From contig JAANDG010000010.1 of NCBI GenBank assembly GCA_036852015.1, positions 1 to 64,000 on the forward strand: a DNA stretch of 64,000 nt, in the 5' to 3' direction. Origin of the DNA: Pelodera strongyloides (Eukaryota > Nematoda > Chromadorea > Rhabditida > Rhabditidae). The notes beneath the pieces are model-generated. The model made no database searches and was not told the origin of the DNA. It saw only the letters and a list, made by a program, of their open reading frames with translations. Made by a program: the position numbers and the translations under genes. Positions within the stretch are counted from its first letter, which is position 1; the number at the start of each line of letters is the position of its first letter. Below are positions 12,513-31,160 of this stretch, piece by piece.

Positions 12513-13345
12513 CACTAAAATAATAATACTATAATTGAATTCAATAGAATAAGTTAATATCAGCACAACGTCGTGATGAAAACATATGAATCAATAAGTA
12601 CAAATACTTAATACGAAATTCTTAATAATACACGAACATGTACGAGCGTGTTTTGGCATTATAAGCCAAGTCAGGAATAAAAATATAGTGTACGGTAAAA
12701 AATGTCAAGTATATATCAATGTCCATACAATCATTGAATTTCCATGTCGAATACAACAATTTGACATTAAAAAACTGCTTTATAAATCAATCGAACTAGG
12801 CACCAAAGGTATTCATCGGAGAAGCAACAAGCAATTGTTAGAATACAATACAGCAATATAAATTATCTTTGCAGACTAGTGATGCTGTGACGCAAAAATC
12901 GGTGCGAATACTACCACACAAAACAATGCGAACAATATAATTAAACTAAATGTATTCTACTTTTTTAGTCCCGTAACTTATCACCTTGCATCATTCACCT
13001 AATGAAAAGCATAGTTTCATAAACTAAACAGAAAACACGTGAAACAATTTGATCAATAGTTATAACAGAGTGCCGTTCAGTACACAATTCATGATTCCCC
13101 CTTTACTTTCAAGAAAACAGAATACTCTATTCTGATTACTCCCTAGACACATACGAAAAAAGCTCCTAATCAGATCCTATTAAAGTGATATTGCACGTGG
13201 TTTGTAAAAGCTCGACAACTGCGTTCCCATGAATTCTACAAACGCGCTCTTCAGAATCAGCAGTTGTCCAGCACGTCTATCAAAACCACGTGTTATGCCG
13301 CTTTAAAACAAGATCTCAATCCGAAAAACCTAGCAGTCATGCCCA
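12513..13345. other. Spacer between POLDIP2 start and COQ5 stop
   Basis: AT-rich spacer with no exon-like stretch. The only structure is a palindromic element at 13180-13306, close to the COQ5 stop and possibly in its 3' UTR. Confidence 0.5.
13180..13306. mobile_element. Short palindromic MITE flanked by TTAA
   Basis: The ends TTAAAGTGATATTGCACGTGG and CCACGTGTTATGCCGCTTTAA are imperfect inverted repeats, with an inner pair ACAACTGC / GCAGTTGT. No coding capacity. It shares only the outer TTAAAG with the 7273 element. A related half may be present near 20575-20600 (GACACGTGGTTT). Confidence 0.6.
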
Positions 13346-19091
<5,746 letters not shown>

Positions 19092-20802
19092 CTAAAATGG
19101 TACATGAGAAGCTATAAACATCATCGCCGTGGGTGGTCCGGAGGTCCCTAGTTGGTAACTTACCCGTTGTGTGGTCCTGTGGTTATCATTCTGCTATATA
19201 TTGAATAATTATTTTACATTGAATACTATTATATTATATTATCAGAATAAAGTATTCCATAAAATACACATATCAGAATGATAACTCCCACACAACGAGC
19301 GGTAGGTTATCAACTAGACCACCGGACCACCCACGTCGAATGATGCTATCAAATCGTAATTCTAATTTTGAAAGGTAAACACAGCTGGCCAAAGGATAAA
19401 AGATGACGACGAACATACCGAAACTAAACTAAACGTTTTAATACTGAATAATCTTGTTAGGAGTTGTCTCGACTCTCTCGACCGAGATCTCTTCGTCCCT
19501 TGCGCGCGCATTGATTTCCCGTCAGAGAGCGCAGAGGCAAGAGCTAAGGCACCGGCAGAGACACAACCACACGCCACATGATTACTATTCATATTCCTAT
19601 TAAAGCGGTGGTCATCGTACTGATGAGACCCAACCACCGCAAATCCTCGTATACGAAATAATGGGTCGAAACGGGGTCTGTGCTTGCACAGTCTAATTCT
19701 ATTCTATTATTCATTCTACCATTGGCATTCTGGCCGCGACAGGAGTAAACAAATTTCAAAAACCTAGAAATAAAACGCGATCAGTCAACTGGTGTATCAA
19801 CTACGATATACACAGTACTCTATAATTCTTCGTTCCGTTACGATATATGCAATGAATAACCCAAAACCAAACGCATATGAAACCACAATAAGTTATAGTA
19901 ATAAATCGGATGAACTCCGTTTTCCGGACAAAAATGACACATTTTTGGATTCACTTTTATTACAAAACGTGCATGGCAAATGGTGAAAACTCAGTAGAGT
20001 ATAATATAGCACAGCGGTAAATGGATTGAAAGTAAGTTTCACGAATAATTGAGTAAAGTTATAATTCACGACAAAATCACCTGGGAACGTTAAGGTTGAA
20101 AACCTTTGAATAATGATACAGAGCGTAACGAGTTAAACTGAAGCTATTGAAACAACGAATGCAAAATCAGTTATTTCTGTTTTGTCAATAAAACCAATAA
20201 AACGCCACAGGGGATGAGCACAAAAACTCAGCACGACGAAAAAATAGAGATCCTAATAAGACAAGATCAAGCACAGTTAACACTTATAAAAAACTTGGAA
20301 ATTTAAATTTTCAAAAAGCGAATAGTGAATAAAAATCAAAAAATCAAAGTCAGTGAAGTGAAAGCGACAAGAAACAAGAAGCATACGGATTTTTTGAATT
20401 AATCAAGGATACATTCCCTCATATCATACTGAATGTTACAAGATACACGACGATTTCTTTTGCATTGCTGTCTTTTGAAACCTCTAATAAACACGCACCA
20501 GACATTTTCAATTCGGTAATAATACATTAGACATTAGAATTAAGAGTATAATTGAATACATGAGCAGATTAAAAAGGTGTGACACGTGGTTTCTGAAACA
20601 CACTGGCTGCATTCCCACGCATTGAAAAAATAGTATTCGTCTATATTCGGAAATTTAGAACACTACAAACCACAACCACACCCCACTAAGCGAAACAGTC
20701 AAACAGTGGAAGGCTACATATCAGATTAGGTGCTCCAAGTGCTTAAAAACAACGTTCATACCTCTTTAAACATACTTACAGAACAGAGTTCCCTCCACAA
20801 AC
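19092..20802. other. Spacer between COQ5 start and the Lys-rich gene end
   Basis: AT-rich spacer with a palindromic element at 19121-19345. No exon with convincing splice sites or homology was seen. Confidence 0.5.
19121..19345. mobile_element. Inverted-repeat element just upstream of COQ5
   Basis: CATCGCCGTGGGTGGTCCGG at the left opposes CCGGACCACCCACGTCGAATG at the right. Further inward pairs (GTTGTGTGG / CCACACAAC, ATAACTCC region) surround an AT-rich centre. The left edge is about 30 nt upstream of the COQ5 ATG, so the COQ5 promoter must lie in or beyond it. Confidence 0.65.
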
Positions 20803-23800
20803 TTAAGCCTGAATGGTCTTTCGAATCGCTTCCATCATCTGCACTTCACGTTTCGATGCCTGCTTCACTTCGCGGTCGTAGACAGCCTCGTCACTAAAAC
20901 ATAAACGGATAAACAAAAGGGGGATAAGGAGGGCCAAAACCTCGGCGGTGATTCATGATCCGGGTGCTGCTGCAGAGCTACAGCTGCTCGATGATATTTT
21001 GTTGAAAATTTCCCCAACGTAAGATCACACCTAGTCTATAGCTACTAGCTCCACATGTCTAAAATTCTAGCCGGCATGGCGCACACGCCGGAGGGCTTAG
21101 GCTATGTAGAAGAATGTGCACCTCAACCGCAAACGAAAAAAACAACAACGAACAATTCAAGTTCAAGATAATCAATACCGGGAATGTTTCACGTTGTGCA
21201 TCAATACGGCCGTTATAATAATAGGCATTGTTTCTCTCATAATATGACTAACTACTAACTATCTTACCTGAATACATTCACGACTCGTCCTTCAGCGTCA
21301 AGGTCTATTTGAAAATTAATAACCAATCAAACAAAGGCCATAAAAGGTAACTTAAACAATGACTCACAACTGGGTCTGGAGCGCCTTCTTCACCAGAATT
21401 CCCTTGTCAATTCCAAACAGATAAAGAGCGTCGGTCAGTTTTCTCGTGTCCACATACGACAACTTTCCAGTCTTTTTGATGAAACCACGACGTGCACTAA
21501 TCAATCCCTCTTCTGAATAAATATAATACATATCGGAAAAATATTTGGAAAAAAATTAGGATCGTACATAAATGGCTATGAGGATATGCGAAAGAATGTG
21601 GGTTGAGTGCAGGCTTGAAAATTTCTACACTAAAAGAGACGGGATGGAAATGGAAAACTTCAAGAGGTAAGGAATTCCACGATTTGACTACGCGCCTTTG
21701 AAAGAAGTGAAAAGAGTAAATTATTACTATCATAAAGTTTATAATGCAAACATAAATAAGCAAAATAAATCAATTGAAATTGAGCACAAAAAAACCATGT
21801 ACCAAACTTCAGTTTCAAATTAAAAGCGATATAATAACGGCCCGTTTTCGAAACGCATGATGGGCAACTGAATTCCCAACCATACGTTATACGAAAATTA
21901 ATACACTAAAAATTTCGGTTATTTGCATACACTACATGGAAATACGGCGCACAGGATGTCTTCAAAAACAGGCCGTTATCAAAGAAATACCGGCAAAAAT
22001 CAAACTAAATATTGACTTACTCGGCTTCAAAGCGCTCTTAGGCGTGGCCAATCGCTGGATGAATGATGTGTCTTCCATTTCAGTAAGGGTAAGGGTCTGG
22101 GTCGGCGTGACGGGTCGAGATCTCAGAGCTACAACCAAGAGACTAAAGAGCCCGATCTCAAATCTAGATGCGTAAGCGTAAGCGTAAACTATGTATAACT
22201 CTTTAACAGTCACACATCATGATCAATACAACAAAATTACCATTTTTTTACGAATGCATAAGGACTGACGCCGACAAAAGCATTAGACAACCTATCTTAA
22301 ACAAACATTTTGCTAATCGACTACTGTACAAACTGTACCAATTGTTCACCATTATTCGTTGATAATAGGGAACAAAAGCTAATATTCATCGATATTTAAA
22401 ATCATATTATTTGATGCACGGTGGTTATTTAATAAACAAATACATTTTAAAAGGTACACTACCTGTTTGCCGGTTCGCATCCTTTTGACGAAGGGCACTT
22501 GTTGCTGACGCGTTTGCCTAGAAAAATGAATTTTTTTCTGTTTTTTCATGCACAAATTTCACAAGTGAGTACCGACATACATTTCTCTATCTCTACGATT
22601 ATCCCTACGGTGACGGTGTACAAGTAACATTGTATTACTGTTAACCCATAATCTCCTACTCTCTCCTTTAACCATAAGTAGCATTGTTCAATAATCTCAT
22701 TCCTTATTGTTAGCATAAAAATACGAAAACTAATTTTTTCTCAGTTCTTAGTTCTTACCTTAGGTCGAGGGATCCGAGTCTCCTTTACAGGAGGTTGAGG
22801 TGGCTTAGCCGTAGCCATTGGTCCGCGTCCGTTGCTTTCCTAAATATACGGGGTCTGAGCTTAGGTTACGTGTTATATAATAAATTTCGACTTTCGATTA
22901 TGATCTGATCATCCTAATCCATAATGGCAAAATACGGCACAAAAGAAACACTGTTGTATAAAGGATCATACACTTATTGCATTGAAACAAATGTTCCTAA
23001 CATACACTGTGCAATACTCAGTATTAGTACTTATCTCCAGTATTATATATAACACCACGTGAGTGGAGGACTTGACCTCTCAGCTTTGTACTTTGTACGA
23101 TGTGATTTGCCTCATTGATTTCCTAACATGTTTTACTGATTTCTTTTTATTCTGTAAGCGAAGAAAATCCAAAACTTCTCCAAGTTATTTAAACGAGAAA
23201 AACTCTAATAATAAAGTACATTTCTTTTTCGAAGAAAATAAAACCGTTATTAAACAAACCTGAGCAGGAGGATCATTTTCAGAAGCATCGCCACCCAAAT
23301 CCAAGGTGGCCACTACTGCAGCTGAAGTGCCTTGGGCTGTGCGACTGCAAAAAATATAGATTTTTGTGTATCTATTCAACAATCGTCGCACATAGACTTC
23401 AACATTTAAAGAACACATATACTCAACACTTAAAGAACTCCCTCAGTTAAACAGAGCGTAAACAGGTTATCTAATCGAGTTACTCAGTTGCACGAAAATG
23501 GGGAGATTCCCGAGAGTAGCATTTTTTGTATAGTAACATACAGCTGCACGAACAATAAGGTTCTCTGTACGTAATCAATTAAGATTATGGATTAAACAGT
23601 TGTAAAGTAAAAAAAATAAGAGCACATTTCACTTAATTATACACGAATTGCCAATTGCTCATCAATTACAGTCAGTCTCGGCTCACGGCAAACCCGTAAA
23701 TTCCTACAATAGAAGTGACGATGAAGCACACCCAATATAACAGGGAATACATTAGGTCTGCATCTTAAAATTTTGGAGAGGTGATTTAGACATTTAGACT

Positions 23801-26800
23801 AATTTGCATACAATGCATTACGCATCGGGAGGAGATCGTCCGCATTTGGCGGGGTATTTTATGCTACGATAGAAAGAAAAGAAACTCACTCATTTGCGTT
23901 AGCCTGCACAACTGATGATCCAGGAACCTGTTTCTTGGGTGTCGCCAAACGCTAAATGGGGAGAAATTATAAGTTTTCGCTACTAACAATAATAAAAAAT
24001 ATTCCCATTCAATACTGTGCACTTCATTATACATAAATGTTTGTAGTTCCAATTACAATACAAAAACGTGGCGCCTGTGTCTCGATATGAATTTCTCGCA
24101 TGCATAAAGCAACACTAACCATAAAGAACGAGATGTTTCACTGGTTTATTTAGTACAACTACAGCTCAGCGGGCAGATTGGCAACTTTGGTACTTTGGTA
24201 GATTACATTGACATACTTATCACTACCGTAACGTCTAAATCACTATAAGGATAGTCTCATCTAGACAATAAAGCCATATAACGGCCAGTATGGCAGCATA
24301 CGCTGTATTCGTAGTGTACGCAAATTACTGCATGATTATTAGACTGATTATATTAATTTGCATACGACATGGGACAATCTACATGCCGCAAATATGTTTC
24401 AAAAACCGAAAATAAAAATCCCATAATAGATACCTGAAAAACGCCGCCAGCCGATTTGTTCATCTCCTCATGCCGATGCTTAATTCTTTCGGAACGTTCA
24501 TAGAGAGTCTCTCCTTGTTGGAGAAGCGCAGCGTGTTGCGCTTTGAATCGTTCACCTAGAATCATACAGGGTTTTGATAACAATCAGTAGTGACCTATAA
24601 CCAATCCCTAGGGTCAATCGTCACTAACGGATCAAACTATCTTGGGACAGCCACTGCCTCAGGCCTCAGATCAGACCACCTCCGCAAAATATTCATATTT
24701 TTTTTCCGCCGCTACATCTAAGCTAAGGAGAGCATATTTTGTGCACTACTAATTGAGGAGAGTTTCACATTCTAATAATACGTCATCGCGATAAATGCAG
24801 GAACTTCAGGGCGTTCGGGATGTGGAATTCCGAACAAAAAACGCTTCAAAAGTGGTTCGGGATTGGAGGTCAGAAATAAATTTCCTTTCCACAGTAGGTA
24901 GTGGATTTGCATATCCCACGTTGCATTCTGGATTTGCATGTTACGCTTACATCTCCGCTATCTACTGTGGAAAGAAAGTTTATTTCCGACCTCCAATCCA
25001 AACCCGAACCACTTTTGAAACGTTTTTTTTTGTTTGGAATTCCGCATCCCGAACGCGCACTCAAAGATCCAACGACCAAACGGTAAAATGGGGGTCCGCT
25101 GTCCACCTCCGCCTTGCTATAACAAGACCACGTTATGACAGAAATAAATAACAAATAACAAAATAGACAAAGCACTAACCGACTGGAAGCTTCTTCGGTT
25201 TTCCAATGCGCCCTCCACGGATAGTATGAAGCCACGTGTCTTTATCTTTCTTGTCTAAAACGAGTTTTATGACGATATACGTCAAATTGCAGGATATTCT
25301 TAAAATGACATATGACACATATTTAGTTTATTACATAACATTGTTTTGCTGATCTGTAATTATTTCAACTTCCCAGTAAAGTACTCCGACATCCTATCAT
25401 ATGCAAAAGCTAATAAAACCACCTACGATCGTGCCTGCGACCTGCGGTAAGGTACGGTAGCGTCTATGCTACATCAAATATACGGAAGTTACACTTACCT
25501 TTCTTTTGCAACGCCCCTCGTCCAGAAGAAGAAGGCACAGGAACACCCGATTGTCGATTACTACCTAAAAAAGCTCCAGAATAATTGTTGAAACAAGCAA
25601 AACATCACATTAACCAAGTTCGAGAATTACTTTGTCGTACTAATCAAACAAATTTCAAATGCGAATGCGAACGCGAAGCAATAGTTCTAAGTGATACAAT
25701 GAGAAAGGCAAATAAGGCTGTCACTACACGAAAATACTTCATCAGAATACAACAAATAGCAACAGTTTACGAACTAACCAGTCCCATTGTCAGGCACCGG
25801 AGGCGCCGGCAGAGGTTCGATTAATTCGACTTCGGCAACTACAACATCTTCCTTACGAGACGACCTTCTCTTCTTTTTGACCTCTGAAAATTGAAAATAA
25901 GCACACTTTGAGATTATTCCCCTTCTGCCCATTCAATTAAACAGTTGTTAATTTCGAGTTTGCTTCAAGACTTCAAGCAATAAACTAAATAAATAAATAC
26001 TAATGGTGTGCCACATTATGTGAAACATAAATTATACTGTCGACTATGTTTCGTAATCCTTTTAACTTAACCAACTGTAAAGTATACCACTGCACAGACA
26101 GCACAGAACGGACAGAGAACTGGTAATAAAAAAAGGTCATATAATTTAGAAAGGGTAAGAAGTAACGAAATTTATATAGAACTTGCGGTAGTATCCGCAA
26201 CTAAAAGGAAAAGTAAGATAATTATAAAGTATGAAAGATAAAAGAGGGAAAGACAAAAGACCGTAAAGACAATTTAGAACATTCAGAGTATCGAATCTAC
26301 AAATACCTGGAAGATCAGAATCCCCACTTCCCTTCACAGAACCAGATCGAGTTCTCTTCGTCGAAACAGCGGGACTCGTAACAGCAGCTTCTACAGTGGT
26401 ATTAACCGTCTGGGACACAGACACATTGCCTGCAAGATGCTAAATTGTACGACAACAAATAACAACCGGATTACAAAAGTTTACTGGCGTTGAAAACTAC
26501 TTTTTCTTCCATCCACATCGTCTAGTTTTTAAAGCGAACTCCTGGCCGGTTTTCGAAACGTAACGAGTATACTATACACCAGAATTCTAATGCAGCATAC
26601 GTAAATGACCATAAATTAGAATAAAAAATCGAGCAAGTACGAGTGAATTTGCGTAAGTACATAATAATTCAGTTGTCCATTATGTTATGCGTTTCAAAAA
26701 CCGGAAATTTGTAATTTCTCCCGGAGGTGGTTGAGTGCGTGTTGTTGCGCATTATACCCCGGACTGGTATACCCCAACGTACAGAAGCAAGCAAAAACTG

Positions 26801-29440
26801 CATAAAAACTCCTAATTCTTATAAATAAGCCAAACTGACCAGTTTTGTCCTCCGAAGGAACTTGTGCCTCAATTTTGCCCTCTGGCAGAACTTGGGCAAC
26901 AGTCCTAGAGATCGAGCGCGAGCTCTGCTTCTTGACCTTGGCCATGTGATCCTCATCCGCAGAAAGGAAGGCATCTTCCTCCGTCGACAGATACTGCAGC
27001 TCTGAAAATACGAAAATAAAATTACAGTTTAGAGAAAAAGGATGAACCTCGGAGCAAAAGGCTCGGCATAAAGCGGTGCGTAAAAAGTCATGCCACAACC
27101 CGCAACCGGCGTGGTCAGGGCGCGTTTAAAATGGCCGAAAGAAAGAAAAAAAATGCGTTTTCGGCCGTTCAGGTTGGGCGAAAAGAAAACTTTTGAAAGA
27201 CAATGCAAAAACAAGAGACGCAGACAGAACCCGAAAAAAATTACTGTATTTTTCATTTTCCCTTAGTATTAAAAATTTTCTTTTCGCCCAACCTGAACGG
27301 CCGAAAACGCATTTTTTTTTTCGGCCATCTTAAACGCGCCCTCAGCATTGACCATCTTCAGAAGCCTACTACAGTTACTACATAGTAAAACAAATGGCTA
27401 ACCACCTATCCACCCACCAAGAGAAAAATCACACGACATCGTACAGAATCCTACTTTTAACTTTCCGATATTCAGATTCACATTACGTCACTCAAATAAA
27501 CGTTCGACTAACCTTCCGTCTGTCTTCGTACGCTTTTCTTCTTTGATGGAGTCTTCTTGTTCTTCTTTGTAGATTTCTGAGACGCCGTGGCAATATCCAA
27601 TGGCTCCTCAACGATGATGACAGAAGTTTCTGCCGCTAAATAGGTCCATGCATAAATCGAACGAGTCAAATGCAAACTGGCAAAACATTTAGACCCGAGA
27701 AGCAAGTCTCAAATTCAAATATGAATATTACCACAAATCTCCATTTCTTCATGGAAGGAAATATATTAAAAGAAAATAATTACAACTCATGAGGAGAACA
27801 TGATCAAGAAATAGATTAAACCTGATTTACTTGATAAAAGAGACACATGAAAGTACTTCAAAGACAACTTAATAAACAATAAGCGGTCCTCCACGTAGGC
27901 AAAAAAAAAAGAATCAATGAAGTGTATATTTCCAAAGCTCACCACTTTGTTCTTGATAAACAGTGCGACGTGCCTTCCCTTTCAACTTTGGGACTGCGGT
28001 TTTCTTAGTTGGTGTCACCTTTTCGGCTGAAACAATGGCAATTAAAAACAAAACATTTGAACCAAAACACAACGCCCAGCAACTAAATAATGACACACCA
28101 GGAACCAATTTCTAAAAACAATTCTCGCATTATATCGTTAACTCATCGCTTGTCAAAATGAGAGGCAAATCAACGCTTCTCCGCAAACGTAAACTTGTAC
28201 AAAAAAAGAGAAATCCTCACGGAGTTTGTCAGTTTCTGTCTCCTTTTTCACTTCGAATTCAGTATCACAATCATCTTCACTCGGGTCGACGCCTAAACAG
28301 AAACTAGTGTTTGTTTGTTTATGCGTAGCCCATTTAGAAGAGGTCGAGGATTTGTCATCTGGAGCTCTTCCTGTCTACTAGTCTACTCTACTGGGGGACA
28401 TGTGATAAGCAAGTAACACCCAAACGTTGTATCGTATAAAACCTTACCATAAGGGTGCATGCTCCTGTTATCATGAGAATAATGGGTGCTACTAGCTTTG
28501 GGGGGGGCCAGCCAAAATTTTTTGAAGGGGTGGTCCGATCGGGCTGAAAGTTCACCCAGAGGGGTAAGAGGCTATGGCAAATCGATCTACGCTATCAATT
28601 TTATTAAATTATTGACTTATTGATTTTTTTTTTCAAATTTTTTTTTGATGCTCCAAAAATGGTTATGTTTGTTCAATTTCGCTGAGCATTCATACAAAGG
28701 CGTAACTGACCGCCTCATTGACTATGCGCAACCGATCTAAGCCAAATTTGTAAGGTAATTATCTATTTATGATTTTCCGTTTAGGGGGGCACACCTGACT
28801 AGGCCTATCAATCAGTAGAATTTGGAGAAGCTCAGTGAGGGCTGGATACAGTCACGAACAGACTATATCCAGCCCTCACTGGGTCTTACCTTTCCATTGA
28901 ACAAGCCCCTTGCATTCTATCCCTGCCATTCTGAACCGGAGCCTTATATGGACTCTAATTGAAAAACAATAAACAGAAAGATACAAAACGTTGGCTGAGA
29001 CTATTTAAATCAGTTGCGCGTAGTTTGTTATCCCTTTGGATAAAGACTCAGCTAAGTTGGGCGACCAGAATCATTTTTGGACAATTTTGGAGCCTGGAAA
29101 AATGTGAAGAAAAAAATCAATAAATCGATAATTTGATAAAATTGATAGCGTAGATCGATTGGCCATAGCCTCTTACCCCTCTGGGTGAACTTTCAGCCCG
29201 ATCGGACCACCCCTTCAAAAAAAAATTGGCTGCCCCCCCCCCAAAGCTAGTAGCACCGAATAATGTAGAAAGAACGAAGGATGCGTTACTTTTAATAGGA
29301 TTCTAGCAAACTAGTTCTAGAAAAAAATAAGTAGTGTAGGCCAACGAGAAAAACAGAAGAAAAAAACGTCCTAGCAAGGGGCCCAATAATATACAAAATA
29401 GCTTACGACGACTCTTTGATCTGCTTCGTGTTAGAACCAT
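20803..29440 (-). CDS. Unrecognised Lys/Ser-rich, probably nuclear protein
   Basis: Exons: 29407-29440, 28221-28292, 27943-28026, 27513-27635, 26840-27001, 26307-26429, 25779-25883, 25499-25564, 25180-25254, 24434-24555, 23890-23951, 23260-23344, 22759-22839, 22463-22517, 21368-21512, 20803-20893, giving about 494 aa. All phases close when the 37-nt candidate exon 21268-21304 is left out. The start MVLTRSRSKSR lies 14 nt after a TTTTTTAG acceptor. The first half is disordered and basic, with Lys runs (KKNKKTPSKKK, EVKKKRRSSRK) and acidic patches. The middle is helical: GERFKAQHAALLQQGETLY, then ERSERIKHRHEEM and GGVFQRLATPKK. The C-terminus looks ordered (RKLTDALYLFGIDKGILVKK) and ends AIRKTIQA. 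Basic tracts and TPKK-type sites suggest a chromatin or spindle role. There is a faint likeness in the helical part to NuSAP-type microtubule proteins, but I do not claim it. Confidence 0.8.
21268..21304 (-). other. Candidate 37-nt exon that breaks phase
   Basis: The stretch between an AATAG acceptor and a GTAAGATAG donor reads LDAEGRVVNVFS and joins the last exon (SDEAVYDRE) in frame. From the preceding exon, however, it arrives one base out and meets a stop at once. Skipping it joins 21368-21512 to 20803-20893 in frame. It may be a real exon with an unusual acceptor, a regulated frame-breaking exon, or chance. Confidence 0.35.
21830..21985. mobile_element. TTAA-MITE family A, diverged copy
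   Basis: Starts TTAAAAGCGATATAATAACGG, continues CCCGTTTTCGAAACGCATG and ends near CTTCAAAAACAGGCCGTTAT. This is the family-A inverted-repeat pattern also seen complete at 40758-40937. Confidence 0.55.
24802..25066. mobile_element. Inverted-repeat MITE with CAGGGCG-type ends
   Basis: The left arm (CAGGGCGTTCGGGATG, GGAATTCCGAACAAAAAACG, GGATTGGAGGTC) and right arm (GACCTCCAATCC, GGAATTCCGCATCCCGAACG) are inverted copies of about 95 nt around a spacer with two GGATTTGCAT motifs. It lies in an intron of the Lys-rich gene. Confidence 0.75.
26529..26708. mobile_element. TTAA-MITE family A copy
   Basis: Left end TTAAAGCGAACTCCTGGCC followed by GGTTTTCGAAACG. Right part TTATGCGTTTCAAAAACCGG, then decays. 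The interior TGCAGCATACGTAAATGACC is shared with the 55166 copy. Confidence 0.65.
27114..27345. mobile_element. Inverted-repeat MITE (GGCCGAAA-rich)
   Basis: CAGGGCGCGTTTAAAATGGCC opposes GGCCATCTTAAACGCGCCCTC. Inner arms TGCGTTTTCGGCCGTTCAGG and CCTGAACGGCCGAAAACGCA are exact. The spacer is about 75 nt. It lies in an intron of the Lys-rich gene. Confidence 0.8.
28486..29257. mobile_element. Long non-autonomous element with ~130-nt TIRs and inner palindrome
   Basis: GGTGCTACTAGCTTTGGGGG opposes CCCCCAAAGCTAGTAGCACC. The arms continue through GGGTGGTCCGATCGGGCTGA, AGTTCACCCAGAGGGG and the ATCGATC region for about 130 nt. The middle carries a second, separate palindrome (28832-28882, GTGAGGGCTGGATA and TATCCAGCCCTCAC). 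No open frame resembling a transposase was found. It sits in the first intron of the Lys-rich gene. Confidence 0.8.
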
Positions 29441-30119
29441 GGCAACGTTCTCTTCTAAAAAAGGAAAGTATTCAAAATAAGGTCACATCGTTCTTTAAAA
29501 AGTACGTGGATCGCAACAAGGGGAACAAGAGGTTTGTCATTAAGACGATTAAGAGCAATGCTCGCAAATAAAGGAAGCATCATTACTAAGAAATCTTAGA
29601 ACAGAGAGACATTTGTTGCTGCTTTGTTGCTGCGAGACATTTGTTGCTGCGAGCGAAAAACACGTTGTGGGAGCCGATTTGAATATTTTGCGTTCGCGCC
29701 AATAAAAGTACGGTGTAGTGTGCATACACCACAGAAATACGACCGAAATATCAGAAACGCACAAACCGAAAAAGCCAGGAATTTAGATCTACCGTACACA
29801 TGAATAGAACACAGGGTCCCATAGTCCGTAATAGGGTGCAGAGGAAAACCCTACACGAATGGACAACTGACGAAAATTACAGACTTTCCGTTGCTCGATC
29901 ACTCGAACAAAAAACAGACGCCAACTCTTTCGCGCCCAATATTTGAATAATATGCATTATGATATAGAATATGTAGAACTAAGAGAATTATATCGAACTA
30001 TAGGTAAAATAGTATTATGCAGACATAGAAAGATTAAGCCCCGCCCTTTTATGTCAGTAATTAGGGCTATCATTCTATAGTAACGTATACCATAGCTTAC
30101 TGTATGACTACAATAAACT

Positions 30120-30177
30120 TGGTCCTGTTTGCGCAGCGACGCCATCTCTGGTCCTGTTTGCGCAGCGACGCCATCTC
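30120..30177. repeat. 29-bp perfect tandem duplication
   Basis: The unit begins GGTCCTGTTTGCGCAGCGAC and ends GCCATCTCT, and is present twice without a mismatch. It is non-coding and GC-richer than its surroundings. Confidence 0.85.
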
Positions 30178-30729
30178 TTTCTAACGCCAATGTTTAAAGT
30201 TAGAATCGTGTAATTACAGAAAAATCTTTCTTCAAAAATTAGCTGCTAGACAAGAACCACTTACATATTAGGTTATAGTTGAATTACTCAACTATGATGT
30301 AAACAATATGCTTCTAATCGACAAACTATCACTCTACTTTCTTTCTCCACTCCTCTCTTTTTATTTGAAGAGACATTTCTTAGAAATATTGGTTGCCATT
30401 GCAAATACTACTTCGTAGCCAATATATTGTTTCTGCGTTTGTTCTCTTCCAGTAATATACTTTTTCCTTTTGCTGCAATTCCCCAAATGCTAATTTTAGA
30501 TTCAAATCACATACACACACATATAAGACCAAATCTAGCCTCAGGCAAGAAAATCAGCATACGGGTCGGCCACGCCCCCTTGCTCCCAGCCGTACTCACA
30601 GTGCTACTCATTACTTACTCGCTCGAATACGACATTCACTCCGGGCTCGCCCAAATATGTGTTCTCTATTTTGTATAGTAACGTTCCATGAAATTTCCAA
30701 GTATACTTCATGAAGCTTAAGACTTATGA

Positions 30730-31160
30730 CGTTGCAATCTTTCCCCTCTCTGCTTTCCCTTGCTATGTTTCTCGCTCTATTACCCTCTATGTGTTTCTTT
30801 GTCTGTTTTCACTCTATATCTATATCTAACTAACCCTTTATTTTCTAATTTCCCTCTGTATTTCTTTCTCTGTATGTCACTCTCTCTATCTTCCCCCTTT
30901 GTCTCTCTCTCTTTCTGTTTCACTCTCTGTTCCCTCGACCCTCTCTCTTTTCAATCCGTCTACTTTTTTCTGTGTTTCGCTCTCTCTGTTTGAATCTCTC
31001 TCTTCTTTCTCTCTGTGTTTCCGTCTATTTTTCTCTCCTTATTTCTCTGATAGAGAAATAAGTGGGTGAGTGGTGAAAACAGATCGAGAAACACAGCGAG
31101 GGAAAATAGAGAGAGAAACATAGCGAGGGAAAGCAGGGAGGGAAGACTCCTCTCTCTGTA
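30730..31160. repeat. C/T-rich low-complexity tract
   Basis: Extended pyrimidine run (CTCTCTCT, TTTCTCTCTGTGTTTC phrases) on the plus strand, switching after about 31050 to purine-rich GAGAGAAA phrases, so the two parts are partly self-complementary (for example TATTTCTCTGATAGAGAAATA). Confidence 0.7.

Noticed and set aside
24350..24425. Another family-A MITE copy
   Set aside because: Only a right-arm-like fragment (TTTGCATACG, GTTTCAAAAACCG) is visible and the other end cannot be found, so no element is called.
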